From: Pseudarthrobacter defluvii
Lineage (GTDB): Bacteria > Actinomycetota > Actinomycetes > Actinomycetales > Micrococcaceae
Length of the DNA: 64,000 bases
Direction of reading: 5' to 3'
NCBI RefSeq assembly: GCF_030816725.1
Contig: NZ_JAUSYG010000001.1
Coordinates: 2,790,001 to 2,854,000, forward strand
The notes under the pieces are model-generated. The model made no database searches. It had not been told where the DNA came from and saw nothing but the letters and a program-made list of their open reading frames with translations. This document shows, piece after piece, positions 24,862-32,876 of the stretch (its first letter is position 1; each line of letters opens with the position of its first letter). The translations under genes were made by a program, and so were the position numbers.

Positions 24862-26107
24862 GGCCTGCACCTCCCGGGCTGGAGCTATCGGCAGCGCCCA
24901 AGCTTTCCTCAGAGTCGAGACTTTCGTCCGAACTGAAGGTCTCCGCAGGGTGGTGGCTGTCGGCGGGCCAGCCTCCGGTGGTGGTGACCATGCCCCTGGT
25001 GTCCACGAAACGGGCGGGTATTCCTTCGGTCCGGAACCAATCGAGGGCCCGGAAGCCCCGGACGACGGCCGCGGTGCTGAACGCGTTCGCCTCCAGGCAG
25101 GTAGGGGCCGAGACGGTCACCGAGCGCCAGACCGCCTCGGCAGGAAGGCCAAAGCGTGGATCAAGGATGTGGTGGACCTGGGTGCCCTGATGCTGCCAGC
25201 GGCGTTTTTGCGTACTGGACGTAGCCAAGGCAAAACCCTGTGCGAGGGAAATGTGCTGGGCAGGATCGGACGGGAGGTCCTGCACCAGGATCTGCCAGTG
25301 GCCGGACTTGCCCTCCGCCTGGCCCTCCTGGGGGCCGGGCCCTGCGCTTGCCAGGTCGCCGCCCAGGCTTACGAGCACTCCGCAGCCCAGCCGCCGGTAC
25401 ACCTCGGCGGCGGCGAGATCCGCCGCGACGGCCTTGGCCGATGCGCCCAGGTCCAGGTGAAGTCCGGCCGGAACCGTCAGCACGGCTGAATCAGGGGTTG
25501 TCGCGTCACCGGGCAAAGTATGTGAAGGGAGGGCGTCTGGAGGCAGGGCGTCTAAAGACAGGGCGTCTGAAGGCAGCTTCTGGCCATGGGGTGGGTCGAG
25601 GCGGACCCGGGCCCAGCCGGGGGTCCGTGGCGCCACCGGGACCGGCGACGGGGGCAGCGGTGACAGCGGTACGCTCCGGATTCCAGGCCTGCCCGGCGTG
25701 CCCGCCCCGCCGGTGGGTGGCTCCGGCGCGTCGCCCGGTATGTCCGGTCCGTGGCCCAGGGCCGCCAGGTCTGCACCGAGGGTGGGGTCCACGTCGCCGT
25801 CGGTCATCCTGGCGGCGCCCAGGGCGCGCTCCAGGAGCAGCCGGAACATGGGGCTCACTGTGACGCCCGCTGCCATCCGCGGCTGGAGCGCCACCAGTTC
25901 AGAATCGGAACGGAACCGGCTGCAGGCACGGTCCACCGCTTCCACCACCTGGCGGACAATCCGTTCCGCCGCAACAAGCAGGCCCGGTTCCGTGACCGTG
26001 ACCGTTGCCTCGAGTTCCCACACGGACCAGCTGGATTGTGCGGTAGGAGCCTCCGCCTCTGCAAAGTCCGTGGCCCCTGTGCAATGGGTGGTGCTGCAAC
26101 CGGCCAC
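24854..26107 (-). CDS. apbE: ApbE-like FAD:protein FMN transferase
   Basis: A 417-residue member of the ApbE family, which attaches FMN to Thr or Ser of partner proteins. Aligned motifs: LHLDLGASAKAVAADLA (about 216-232), GVLVSLGGDLAS (about 243-254), GFALATSSTQKRRW, HHILDPRFG and TVSAPTCLEANAFSTAAVV. In the last, the usual metal-binding Asp is Asn341. No signal peptide is seen. A Pro/Leu-rich insert with pentapeptide repeats (about 125-205) splits the fold. GTG 26107 starts just after the upstream stop. No FMN-binding target protein is encoded next to it. Confidence 0.85.
   Translation of the reverse strand: MAGCSTTHCTGATDFAEAEAPTAQSSWSVWELEATVTVTEPGLLVAAERIVRQVVEAVDRACSRFRSDSELVALQPRMAAGVTVSPMFRLLLERALGAARMTDGDVDPTLGADLAALGHGPDIPGDAPEPPTGGAGTPGRPGIRSVPLSPLPPSPVPVAPRTPGWARVRLDPPHGQKLPSDALSLDALPPDALPSHTLPGDATTPDSAVLTVPAGLHLDLGASAKAVAADLAAAEVYRRLGCGVLVSLGGDLASAGPGPQEGQAEGKSGHWQILVQDLPSDPAQHISLAQGFALATSSTQKRRWQHQGTQVHHILDPRFGLPAEAVWRSVTVSAPTCLEANAFSTAAVVRGFRALDWFRTEGIPARFVDTRGMVTTTGGWPADSHHPAETFSSDESLDSEESLGAADSSSPGGAGHG
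25516..25575 (-). repeat. 15-bp tandem repeat inside the apbE-like gene
   Basis: Three clear copies of a 15-bp unit starting GGGCGTCT (25531, 25546, 25561 on the plus strand) and one decayed copy before them. They encode (S/D)DAL-type pentapeptides (DALSL, DALPP, DALPS). The region is in frame and may vary in copy number between strains. Confidence 0.75.
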
Positions 26108-26108
26108 G

Positions 26109-26432
26109 TCAGGACCCCGAGGACCTTCCGTGGATGGTGCCGCCGTTGCCGGGCTGGACCGGACTGCTGCTGCCGTAGTTGCCGTAGCTCTTCGAGCGCC
26201 CCGGGTCCCTGTCCTGCCTGGCGCCGTGGTCGTCGTCGTCGTAGCGGGCTGAACCGGATTTGGGCGTGCTTCCCTGTGTGCTGCTGTCCGTGGCGGGGGT
26301 TGTCCTGGCAATCACGGACGGGGTTGCGGCATACACGGCGGCCGCGGCCACGCCGGCTGCGGCGAAGCTGCCAACGCCCACGGCAGCAGTAATCCCGGTG
26401 GCAAGGCGCTTGCCCCTGCTGCGAGTACTCAT
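26109..26432 (-). CDS. Small exported low-complexity protein of the redox cassette
   Basis: A 107-residue protein. A basic start (MSTRSRGKRLATG) is followed by one hydrophobic Ala/Gly/Val stretch (about 13-38), a signal anchor or uncleaved signal peptide, then a Ser/Gly/Asp/Tyr-rich tail (SARYDDDDHGARQDRDPGR). It ends 1 bp before the apbE-like start and opens the cassette. GGGAGCAGG lies before the ATG. It has no FMN-binding domain and no obvious ApbE acceptor motif (S/T-G-A-S/T), although a KSGSA stretch is present. Function unknown. Confidence 0.75.
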   Translation of the reverse strand: MSTRSRGKRLATGITAAVGVGSFAAAGVAAAAVYAATPSVIARTTPATDSSTQGSTPKSGSARYDDDDHGARQDRDPGRSKSYGNYGSSSPVQPGNGGTIHGRSSGS

Positions 26433-26548
26433 GACCTGCTCCCGTTCCTAACGGCCTGCCTTTCCTCCCATGGTGCGCGCCCTTCCTGTGAAGACGCCTT
26501 GAGGAAGCTGTTGATCAGGCGGAAGCCCGGGTGGAAGCAAGTGGCGGT

Positions 26549-27853
26549 TCACCAGAGCGAGGGCAGGCTCCCCACCAGGCGCTCGTACATTGCCAGGGCC
26601 GACCCGTCGGTGAGCGACGCCACCTGGTCGATGACCACGCGAAGGCGCGCACCGTCGTCGTCCGCCGCCCGCCAGTCCGCAGCGAACATCGGCTCCAGGT
26701 GCCGGTCACCGGTGGCGCTCAGGGCGGTGACCAGTGCGTGGAGGACTTCCCGCTGGCGCTCGTAGATGGGCTGCCGGTGTTCGGTGGTCATGACGAAGGT
26801 GGTGGCAAGGCCCTTCATGACCGCGATCTCCATGACCGTCTCATCGGGAACCATGAGTTCGGCGTTGTACCGGGTCAGGTTCTCCGGCCCGTACACGGCG
26901 CGGGTGGTTTCCAGGGCGCTCTGGCAGAACCGGCCAATCAGCTGGCTGGTCATATTCTTCAGCGCAGCCATGGACTTGCGGCTGCCGTCCGCCTCGCGCA
27001 CCCACACGTCGGTGGCCTCCAGGCGGGCCAGTGCGGCGTCGATGGCTGCGGGGTCGTTGTGCGGCAGGTACCACTGCTTGGCGTACCCCACCACACGGGC
27101 ACGGTGGTCCGGGTTGTCCATCCAGCGCAGCTGGAAGTGGCCGGCGACGATCGCATCCTCCACGTCGTGCACTGAGTAGGAGATGTCGTCCGCCAGGTCC
27201 ATCACCTGCGCTTCAAGGCAGGTCCGGCGTTCCGGGGCGCCTTCGCGGATCCAGTTGAAGATGGGCAGGTCATCCTCGTAGGCACCGAACTTGCTGGTCC
27301 GCTGCCCGTGGATCACCGGAGCTTCCAGGGCTGACCAGGGATATTTCGACGCCGCATCCAGGCTTGCGCGCGTGAGGTTCAGTCCGGCGGGCTGGCCGTC
27401 AGCAGTGAGCACCTTGGGTTCGAGCCGCGTGAGCAGGCGGAGGGTCTGGGCATTGCCTTCGAAGCCGCCGATGGCATGCGCCACCTCGTTCAATGCCGAT
27501 TCCCCGTTGTGGCCGAAGGGCGGGTGGCCGAGGTCATGGCTCAGGCAGGCGGTGTCCACGACGTCGGGGTCGCACCCCAGGGCCCGGCCCAGTTCCCGGC
27601 CCACCTGCGCCACCTCCAGGCTGTGGGTGAGGCGGGTGCGGACAAAGTCATCCGTGTCCGGCGCCACCACCTGGGTTTTGGCGCCCAGCCGGCGCAGCGC
27701 CGAGGAGTGCAGCACCCGGGCGCGGTCCCGCTCAAAATCGGAGCGGTAGGTGCTCTTGGGCGGCTCCTCCACCCACCGGGCGGAATCGTGCGTGTCGTAA
27801 CCGGGCAGCGCCAGGGCTGCAGTGGGGGTTCCGGCGGTACGGCTTGCGGCCAT
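26549..27853 (-). CDS. dgt: dGTP triphosphohydrolase-like HD protein
   Basis: A 434-residue HD-domain phosphohydrolase that cleaves dNTPs to deoxynucleoside and triphosphate. Metal-binding HD motifs are in THSLEVAQVGR, CLSHDLGHPPFGHNGE and VMDLADDISYSVHDVEDA. The type is typical of bacterial Dgt-like proteins preceding dnaG in actinobacteria. The start is uncertain: ATG 27853, GTG 27868 and ATG 27877 are all in frame; the last two overlap the end of dus. Confidence 0.95.
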   Translation of the reverse strand: MAASRTAGTPTAALALPGYDTHDSARWVEEPPKSTYRSDFERDRARVLHSSALRRLGAKTQVVAPDTDDFVRTRLTHSLEVAQVGRELGRALGCDPDVVDTACLSHDLGHPPFGHNGESALNEVAHAIGGFEGNAQTLRLLTRLEPKVLTADGQPAGLNLTRASLDAASKYPWSALEAPVIHGQRTSKFGAYEDDLPIFNWIREGAPERRTCLEAQVMDLADDISYSVHDVEDAIVAGHFQLRWMDNPDHRARVVGYAKQWYLPHNDPAAIDAALARLEATDVWVREADGSRKSMAALKNMTSQLIGRFCQSALETTRAVYGPENLTRYNAELMVPDETVMEIAVMKGLATTFVMTTEHRQPIYERQREVLHALVTALSATGDRHLEPMFAADWRAADDDGARLRVVIDQVASLTDGSALAMYERLVGSLPSLW

Positions 27854-27860
27854 GGGCGTT

Positions 27861-29039
27861 TCAGCCACCGGACACATCCAGTTCCGCGGCGGAGATGTCC
27901 CGGGACTGGTCGTCGTTCAGGGCGCGGGAGTCCAGCCAGTCCTTGGGCAGTGCAGGCTTCTTGGGCGAGCCGGCGCGGCCGCGTGGACCTTCCGCGTCCA
28001 CCCCTGGATAGGGCGAGTCCAGGTCCAGCTCGGCGAGGGTATCCCGGAGCACTTCCAGGCTGGTGACCAGGGCCAGCCGGGTCCGCAGTTCGCCGCCCAC
28101 CACGTAGCCCTTGAAGTACCAGGCGATGTGCTTGCGGATCTCGCGCAGGGCCTTGCCTTCGTCGCCAAAGGTCTCCACCATCAGTTCGGCGTGCCGGTAC
28201 ACGCCCTCGGCCACCTGGCGGAGGTTGGGGCGGTGGCGGACGTCGCTGCCCTCGAACGCGGCCTGCAGGTCGCCGAAGAGCCAGGGCCGGCCCTGGCAGC
28301 CGCGGCCTACCACCACTCCGTCAACGCCTGTTTCCCGGACCATCCTGACGGCGTCCTCGGCAGACCAGATGTCGCCGTTGCCCAGCACCGGGATGTCAGG
28401 CAACGCCTCGCGGAGCCGGGCGATGGCGGACCAGTCGGCCTGGCCGGAGTAGAACTGGGCGGCGGTGCGGCCGTGGAGCGCGACGGCGGCCACACCGGCA
28501 TCGCGGGCGATGCGGCCTGCGTCGAGGTACGTCAGGTGGTCATCGTCGATGCCCTTGCGCATCTTGATGGTCAGCGGAACGTTGCCTTTGGACGCTTCCT
28601 TGACGGCGGTCTGCACGATGGCGGTGAAGAGGTCGATCTTCCACGGCAGGGCAGAGCCGCCGCCGCGCCGGGTCACCTTGGGGACGGGGCAGCCGAAGTT
28701 GAGGTCGATGTGGTCGGCCCGGTCTTCCTCAACGAGCATCCGGACGGCGGCGCCTACGGTCACGGGGTCCACACCGTACAGCTGGACGGAACGGACTTTT
28801 TCATCGTCGTCGTGCGAAATGATCCGCAGGGACTCGGGCGTCCGTTCCACCAGCGCGCGGGACGTGACCATCTCCGCCACGTACATGCCGCCGCCGTATT
28901 CACGGCACAGCCTGCGGAAGGCGGAGTTGGTGATGCCGGCCATGGGGGCCAGGATCACCGGGGTGTCAACCGTGATGGGTCCCAGCTTCAGGGGCGGGAG
29001 TTCCAGCTTGGGGGCGGGAGGAGTTGCTGCAACAGTCAC
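27861..29039 (-). CDS. dus: tRNA-dihydrouridine synthase
   Basis: A 392-residue FMN enzyme of the DusB type that reduces uridines in tRNA D-loops. The TIM-barrel begins PVILAPMAGITNSAFRRLC (FMN site); the catalytic Cys is C117 in NFGCPVPKV; further motifs are ALHGRTAAQFYSG and VLGNGDIWS, and VVGRGCQGRPWLF near the phosphate. It starts with GTG 29039. It is the first gene of a dus-dgt unit and diverges from the flavohemoglobin gene. Confidence 0.96.
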   Translation of the reverse strand: MTVAATPPAPKLELPPLKLGPITVDTPVILAPMAGITNSAFRRLCREYGGGMYVAEMVTSRALVERTPESLRIISHDDDEKVRSVQLYGVDPVTVGAAVRMLVEEDRADHIDLNFGCPVPKVTRRGGGSALPWKIDLFTAIVQTAVKEASKGNVPLTIKMRKGIDDDHLTYLDAGRIARDAGVAAVALHGRTAAQFYSGQADWSAIARLREALPDIPVLGNGDIWSAEDAVRMVRETGVDGVVVGRGCQGRPWLFGDLQAAFEGSDVRHRPNLRQVAEGVYRHAELMVETFGDEGKALREIRKHIAWYFKGYVVGGELRTRLALVTSLEVLRDTLAELDLDSPYPGVDAEGPRGRAGSPKKPALPKDWLDSRALNDDQSRDISAAELDVSGG

Positions 29040-29192
29040 CTGTCCATTGTTGCAAAGCCGGGCAAATCGGCGGCTGGCCGTGTTCGGCAGGTGGCGGGTG
29101 CGAGTGCCAAAGGGCCTGTTGCACGCTTCCGCCCGGTGCTAGCGTGGCGCGGGAACGGACACCCAGCCAGGACGTTTGAAGGAGACATACCC

Positions 29193-30413
29193 ATGCTTTC
29201 CGACACCTCGTATCCCGTGATCCAGGCGACCCTTCCCGTCGTCGGCGAAAACATCCGGGAGATCGCCTCCCGTTTCTACACGCACATGTTCCAGGAACAC
29301 CCCGAACTGCTCAACGGCCTGTTCAACCGCGGCAACCAGGCCGACGGCCGGCAGCAGCAGGCCCTGGCCGGTTCCGTTGCCGCCTTTGCCGGCTTCCTCA
29401 TCAACGACCCCACCCACCTGCCGGACCACCTGCTGTCCCGCATCTCGCACAAGCACGTGTCCCTGGGCCTGAGCCCCGAGCAGTACCAGGTGGTGCACGA
29501 CAACCTGATGTGGGCCATCGTCGATGTCCTGGGCGATGCCGTAACACCGGATGTGGCCGCGGCCTGGGACGAGGTCTACTGGCTGATGGCCAACATGCTC
29601 ATCAACAAGGAACGCGGCCTGTACGACGCCGTGCGGTTGAGCCCGGAAACCGTGTGGCGTACCTGGCGGGTGGCCGAAAAGATCCAGGAAACCGAGGACG
29701 TGGTCAGTTTCGTGGTGGAGCGGACCGACGAGCGGGAGGTCAAGCCGTCGCTCCCTGGACAGTACGTCACCATCCGGATGCAGATGCGCGACGGCGTCCT
29801 GCAGCCCCGCCAGTACAGCCTCACCCAGGCAGACGATGGCCAGCACCGGCGGTTCGCCGTCAAGCGGGTGCGCACGGAGGGTGCGCCCGACGGGGAGATG
29901 TCCAACCTCCTGCACGACCACGTCAACGTGGGCGACGAGGTCACCCTCTCCGCGCCCTTCGGCGATGTGGTGCTGGAATACACCGACCGGCCCGTGGTGC
30001 TGGCAAGCGCAGGGATCGGGGTCACCCCCATGGCCGGCATGCTGTCCCACCTGGTCAAGTCGGGTTCCCAGCGGAAGGTCCTGTTCCTGCACGCCGGGGA
30101 GTCCCCCGCCTCGTTTGCACTGCGGAAGCAGGTGACGGCGGACCTCGCTGCCCTCCCCGATGCCTCGCTGACGTCGTGGTTCCTCAATCCGGACGGCGAG
30201 GGGTCCTCCGCGGGCGGCGAAAACGGCAGCGTCCACTCGGGGTTCATGAACGTCAAGGACATCCAGTTGCCGCCGGACGCCGAGTATTACCTCTGCGGCC
30301 CCATGCCGTTCATGCAGGCCGTCCGGACCGCCCTGGTGGGCGCAGGGGTCCCGGCCAAGGACATCCAGTACGAAGTCTTTGGACCGGACCTCTGGCTGGC
30401 CGACTACCAGTAG
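29193..30413 (+). CDS. hmp: Flavohemoprotein (nitric oxide dioxygenase)
   Basis: A 406-residue protein that converts NO to nitrate with NAD(P)H and O2. The globin domain (1-140) has the proximal haem H88 in SHKHVSLGL and Tyr near residue 29 in the distal pocket. The FAD domain has RQYSLT, and the NAD domain has AGIGVTPMAGML and YYLCGPMPFM. AAGGAG stands 9 bp before ATG 29193; the frame is open far upstream but is shadow of dus. No NsrR-like AT-rich site was seen in the 150 bp upstream. Confidence 0.97.
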   Translation: MLSDTSYPVIQATLPVVGENIREIASRFYTHMFQEHPELLNGLFNRGNQADGRQQQALAGSVAAFAGFLINDPTHLPDHLLSRISHKHVSLGLSPEQYQVVHDNLMWAIVDVLGDAVTPDVAAAWDEVYWLMANMLINKERGLYDAVRLSPETVWRTWRVAEKIQETEDVVSFVVERTDEREVKPSLPGQYVTIRMQMRDGVLQPRQYSLTQADDGQHRRFAVKRVRTEGAPDGEMSNLLHDHVNVGDEVTLSAPFGDVVLEYTDRPVVLASAGIGVTPMAGMLSHLVKSGSQRKVLFLHAGESPASFALRKQVTADLAALPDASLTSWFLNPDGEGSSAGGENGSVHSGFMNVKDIQLPPDAEYYLCGPMPFMQAVRTALVGAGVPAKDIQYEVFGPDLWLADYQ

Positions 30414-30464
30414 GTAATGCCCGGGGCGGCGCCCATCCACGCACCTCCTCCACGCAAAACCAGG

Positions 30465-31973
30465 TCAACCCCGGTCGGCCCGCCGTCCCCGCCGGGTAGC
30501 GGGCTCAACAGGGGGTTCGGCGGTAGGTTCGACGGCGGTGCGCCGCCCGCGTTCCTCAAGCGCGGCGGCGGCGAGCGCCCCGGTGTCCGCAACATCGTCC
30601 ACGTGGCCGTGCCCGTCGTCGTGCTTTCCGGCGCCAGGTGCCGCGTTCTCTGCCTGGGCCGCAGCCCTGACGCCAGTAGCCTTGACCACGAGCACGGCAA
30701 TCAGGGTGGTGACGGGAATGGCCAGGACCAGGCCGATGGAACCGACCAGTGTCCGGATGACCTCCTCGGAGAGTTCGGCGCTGGTGAGGGTGTCCATCAG
30801 CGGCCGGTCGTAGAGCATCACGATGATCAGGATGGGCAGCGCCGCGCCGGCGTAGGCAAAGGCAATGGTGTACACGGTGGAGGCGATGTGGTCGCGGCCG
30901 ATCCGCATGGCGGAGGTGAACAGTTTCCGGGCGCTGCTGGCGGGTGCCAGTTCGTAGAGTTCCCAGACAGCCGAGGACTGCGTGATGGTGACGTCGTTGA
31001 GGACGCCCAGGCCGGAGATGATGAGTCCGCAGAGGATCACGCCGGAGATTGAGATGTTGGACGATGTGTTCACCAGGGTGGCGGCGTCGTGGCTGCCCAC
31101 GCCGGCGAGGTTGGCGGCGTCCGTGGCCCAGGCTGCCAGCAGGGCTGTGATGGCCAGCCCGAAGATGGTGCCCAGGAGTGCCGTGGAGGTGCGCGCGGAG
31201 AATCCGTGGGCGAAGTACAGCACTCCGATCATGATCACGGTGGAGCCCACCAGGGCCAGCAACAGTGGCGGCTTGCCTTCCACCAGGCCCGGCAACAGGA
31301 AGTTGGCGAGCACGAAGTACGCGCCAACCAGGCCGATGAGGGCGCGCAACCCCCGCCACCTGGCGACGGCGATGACCACCACGGCGTAGAGCACGGCCAG
31401 CAGGATGATCGGCAGGGTGCGGACGAAGTCAACGAAAATGTAGGCCGGCGAACCCTGCGACGCCGTGGCTCCCTGGACGTTGGACAGATTGAGGTAGCGG
31501 ATCTGGTCCCCGGGTTTTACGCCATGGGAGGAGGCCACATCCGGGTTGATGACCACTTTCACGGGGCTTCCACCTTTGTCCGGCTCGGTCAGGGCAAAGG
31601 TACATTCGGTCCCCTGGCCCGGCGGCTGCTGCGTGCTGCCTTGTTGGCCTGGCCCCTGCTGATTTGTACCCTGCTGATCCGTTCCCTGTTGGCTGCCGCC
31701 CTGCTGGCCCATGCCCTGCATGCAGCTGCCGGTCGCCACGCTCTGGATGGCGCCCGTATCGAAGGTGACACCGGGAGCGGTGGAGTACGGGTTGGCGAGC
31801 GAGATCCCTTCCTTGCTCCCCGATGGCCAGAGCGCGGCCATCCCCGCCAGGGTTAAGAGTGCCAGCGGAATGAGCAGTGCGGCCAGGATGCGGTTCGCCT
31901 TGCTGCGGGCAGCCATCGCCTGGGGCGTCGGCTCCGAATGATTCAAGGAAGCGTGGGAGTGACCGGCGCCCAT
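30465..31973 (-). CDS. YibE/F-family membrane protein
   Basis: A 502-residue membrane protein. After a cytoplasmic tail (MGAGHSHASLNHSEP) and one helix (about 30-50) comes an extracytoplasmic domain with a Gln/Gly repeat insert between two cysteines, then about seven or eight helices. The family core is visible in FVDFVRTLPIILLAVLYAVVVIAVARWRGLRAL, NISISGVILCGLIISGLGVLNDVTITQ and RTLVGSIGLVLAIPVTTLIA. A Glu/Ala/Arg-rich tail of about 60 residues ends it. YibE/F proteins are of unknown function, possibly transporters. It converges with hmp across 51 bp. Confidence 0.88.
   Translation of the reverse strand: MGAGHSHASLNHSEPTPQAMAARSKANRILAALLIPLALLTLAGMAALWPSGSKEGISLANPYSTAPGVTFDTGAIQSVATGSCMQGMGQQGGSQQGTDQQGTNQQGPGQQGSTQQPPGQGTECTFALTEPDKGGSPVKVVINPDVASSHGVKPGDQIRYLNLSNVQGATASQGSPAYIFVDFVRTLPIILLAVLYAVVVIAVARWRGLRALIGLVGAYFVLANFLLPGLVEGKPPLLLALVGSTVIMIGVLYFAHGFSARTSTALLGTIFGLAITALLAAWATDAANLAGVGSHDAATLVNTSSNISISGVILCGLIISGLGVLNDVTITQSSAVWELYELAPASSARKLFTSAMRIGRDHIASTVYTIAFAYAGAALPILIIVMLYDRPLMDTLTSAELSEEVIRTLVGSIGLVLAIPVTTLIAVLVVKATGVRAAAQAENAAPGAGKHDDGHGHVDDVADTGALAAAALEERGRRTAVEPTAEPPVEPATRRGRRADRG
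31626..31706 (-). repeat. 15-bp tandem repeats (QQGxx pentapeptides) in the yibE/F gene
   Basis: On the minus strand about five units beginning CAGCAGGG or CAACAGGG run in frame, encoding QQGGS-QQGTD-QQGTN-QQGPG-QQGST followed by a partial QQ unit. They lie in the extracytoplasmic loop between two cysteines and are a likely site of length variation. Confidence 0.85.
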
Positions 31974-32056
31974 CAGCAGTACAACCTCATGGTTGAACTC
32001 TACGTGCGGCGCCATAGGGTTGATAAATGGACCATCGGGATGGGGAGGAACCAGGT

Positions 32057-32866
32057 ATGGACAACCGTGGTACGCATGGAGCCGGTGTTCGTGGGGCAGG
32101 GATATCCCGGGCAGGGATTCCGCTGGAGTCCGGTGGCGGGGTTCATGCCGGGCAGGTCCCCTTGGTTCCAGCCCACCAGCCCGTGCTCAGCATCCTGGAT
32201 GCATCCGGGGACACCAAGGGCGTGGTCCTGGTCCTGCATGGCGGAAAGGCACACAGCCGGGACCCTGTAGAGGCCCGGCACCTGAGCCCGGCACGCATGG
32301 TGCCCTTCGCCCGGCACCTGCACCGCGCGGGCCGGAAGCACGGGCTGGCCGTCTGGTCCCTGCGCAACAGTGTCCGCGGCTGGAACGGCTCCGACATGTC
32401 TCCCTTGCAGGACGCACGGTGGGCGCTGCGCCAGATCGCCGAACGCCACCCCGATGTTCCTGTATTCCTGTTGGGCCACTCGATGGGCGGCCTGACCGCT
32501 GTGTGCGCCGCGGACCACCCGCAGGTGGAGGCCGTGGTGGCGCTGGCGCCCTGGCTGGACCCGCAAACCCCGGCGGACAGGGTCACCGGCCGGAAGGTCC
32601 TGATCATCCACGGGACCACGGACCACATGACCAGCCCCACGCAGTCCCTGGCCTTCGCCCGCCGCGCTGCTGCCGACGCCGCCAGCGTGCAGTATGTGTC
32701 GCTCAAGGGCGTTGGCCACTTCATGCTCCGGAAGGTCCGGATATGGCAGACCCTGGCCACCGGGTTCGTCATCAAGTCCTTTGCCGAGAGCACGGGCGCC
32801 ACCGTCCAGCCGTCCCGCGCCTTCACGCAGCTGCTGCCGGACTCCTCCGTCCAGGTCACCCTTTAG
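32057..32866 (+). CDS. Alpha/beta hydrolase (lysophospholipase-like)
   Basis: A 269-residue hydrolase. The nucleophile elbow is GHSMGG in VFLLGHSMGGLTAV, the oxyanion region VLVLHGGKAHS, and the C-terminal catalytic residues lie in HGTTDHMTSP (Asp) and KGVGHFML (His). An N-terminal region of about 40 residues (Gly/Ala/Val-rich) has no clear function. GGAGGA stands 8 bp before ATG 32057. It is followed 10 bp later by an acyltransferase, suggesting lipid turnover. Confidence 0.87.
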   Translation: MDNRGTHGAGVRGAGISRAGIPLESGGGVHAGQVPLVPAHQPVLSILDASGDTKGVVLVLHGGKAHSRDPVEARHLSPARMVPFARHLHRAGRKHGLAVWSLRNSVRGWNGSDMSPLQDARWALRQIAERHPDVPVFLLGHSMGGLTAVCAADHPQVEAVVALAPWLDPQTPADRVTGRKVLIIHGTTDHMTSPTQSLAFARRAAADAASVQYVSLKGVGHFMLRKVRIWQTLATGFVIKSFAESTGATVQPSRAFTQLLPDSSVQVTL

Positions 32867-32876
32867 GCCACTCCCC

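Noticed and set aside
26109-26432. FMN-binding domain or flavin attachment motif in the small cassette protein
   Set aside because: No FMN-binding fold and no S/T-G-A-S/T site; a KSGSA stretch does not fit the known pattern.
27822-29192. Long in-frame extension upstream of hmp
   Set aside because: It is the shadow of dus; a good ribosome binding site precedes ATG 29193 and Hmp normally begins there.
25516-31706. CRISPR array
   Set aside because: The two repeat tracts found are short in-frame 15-bp units inside genes, with no spacers and no cas genes in the window.
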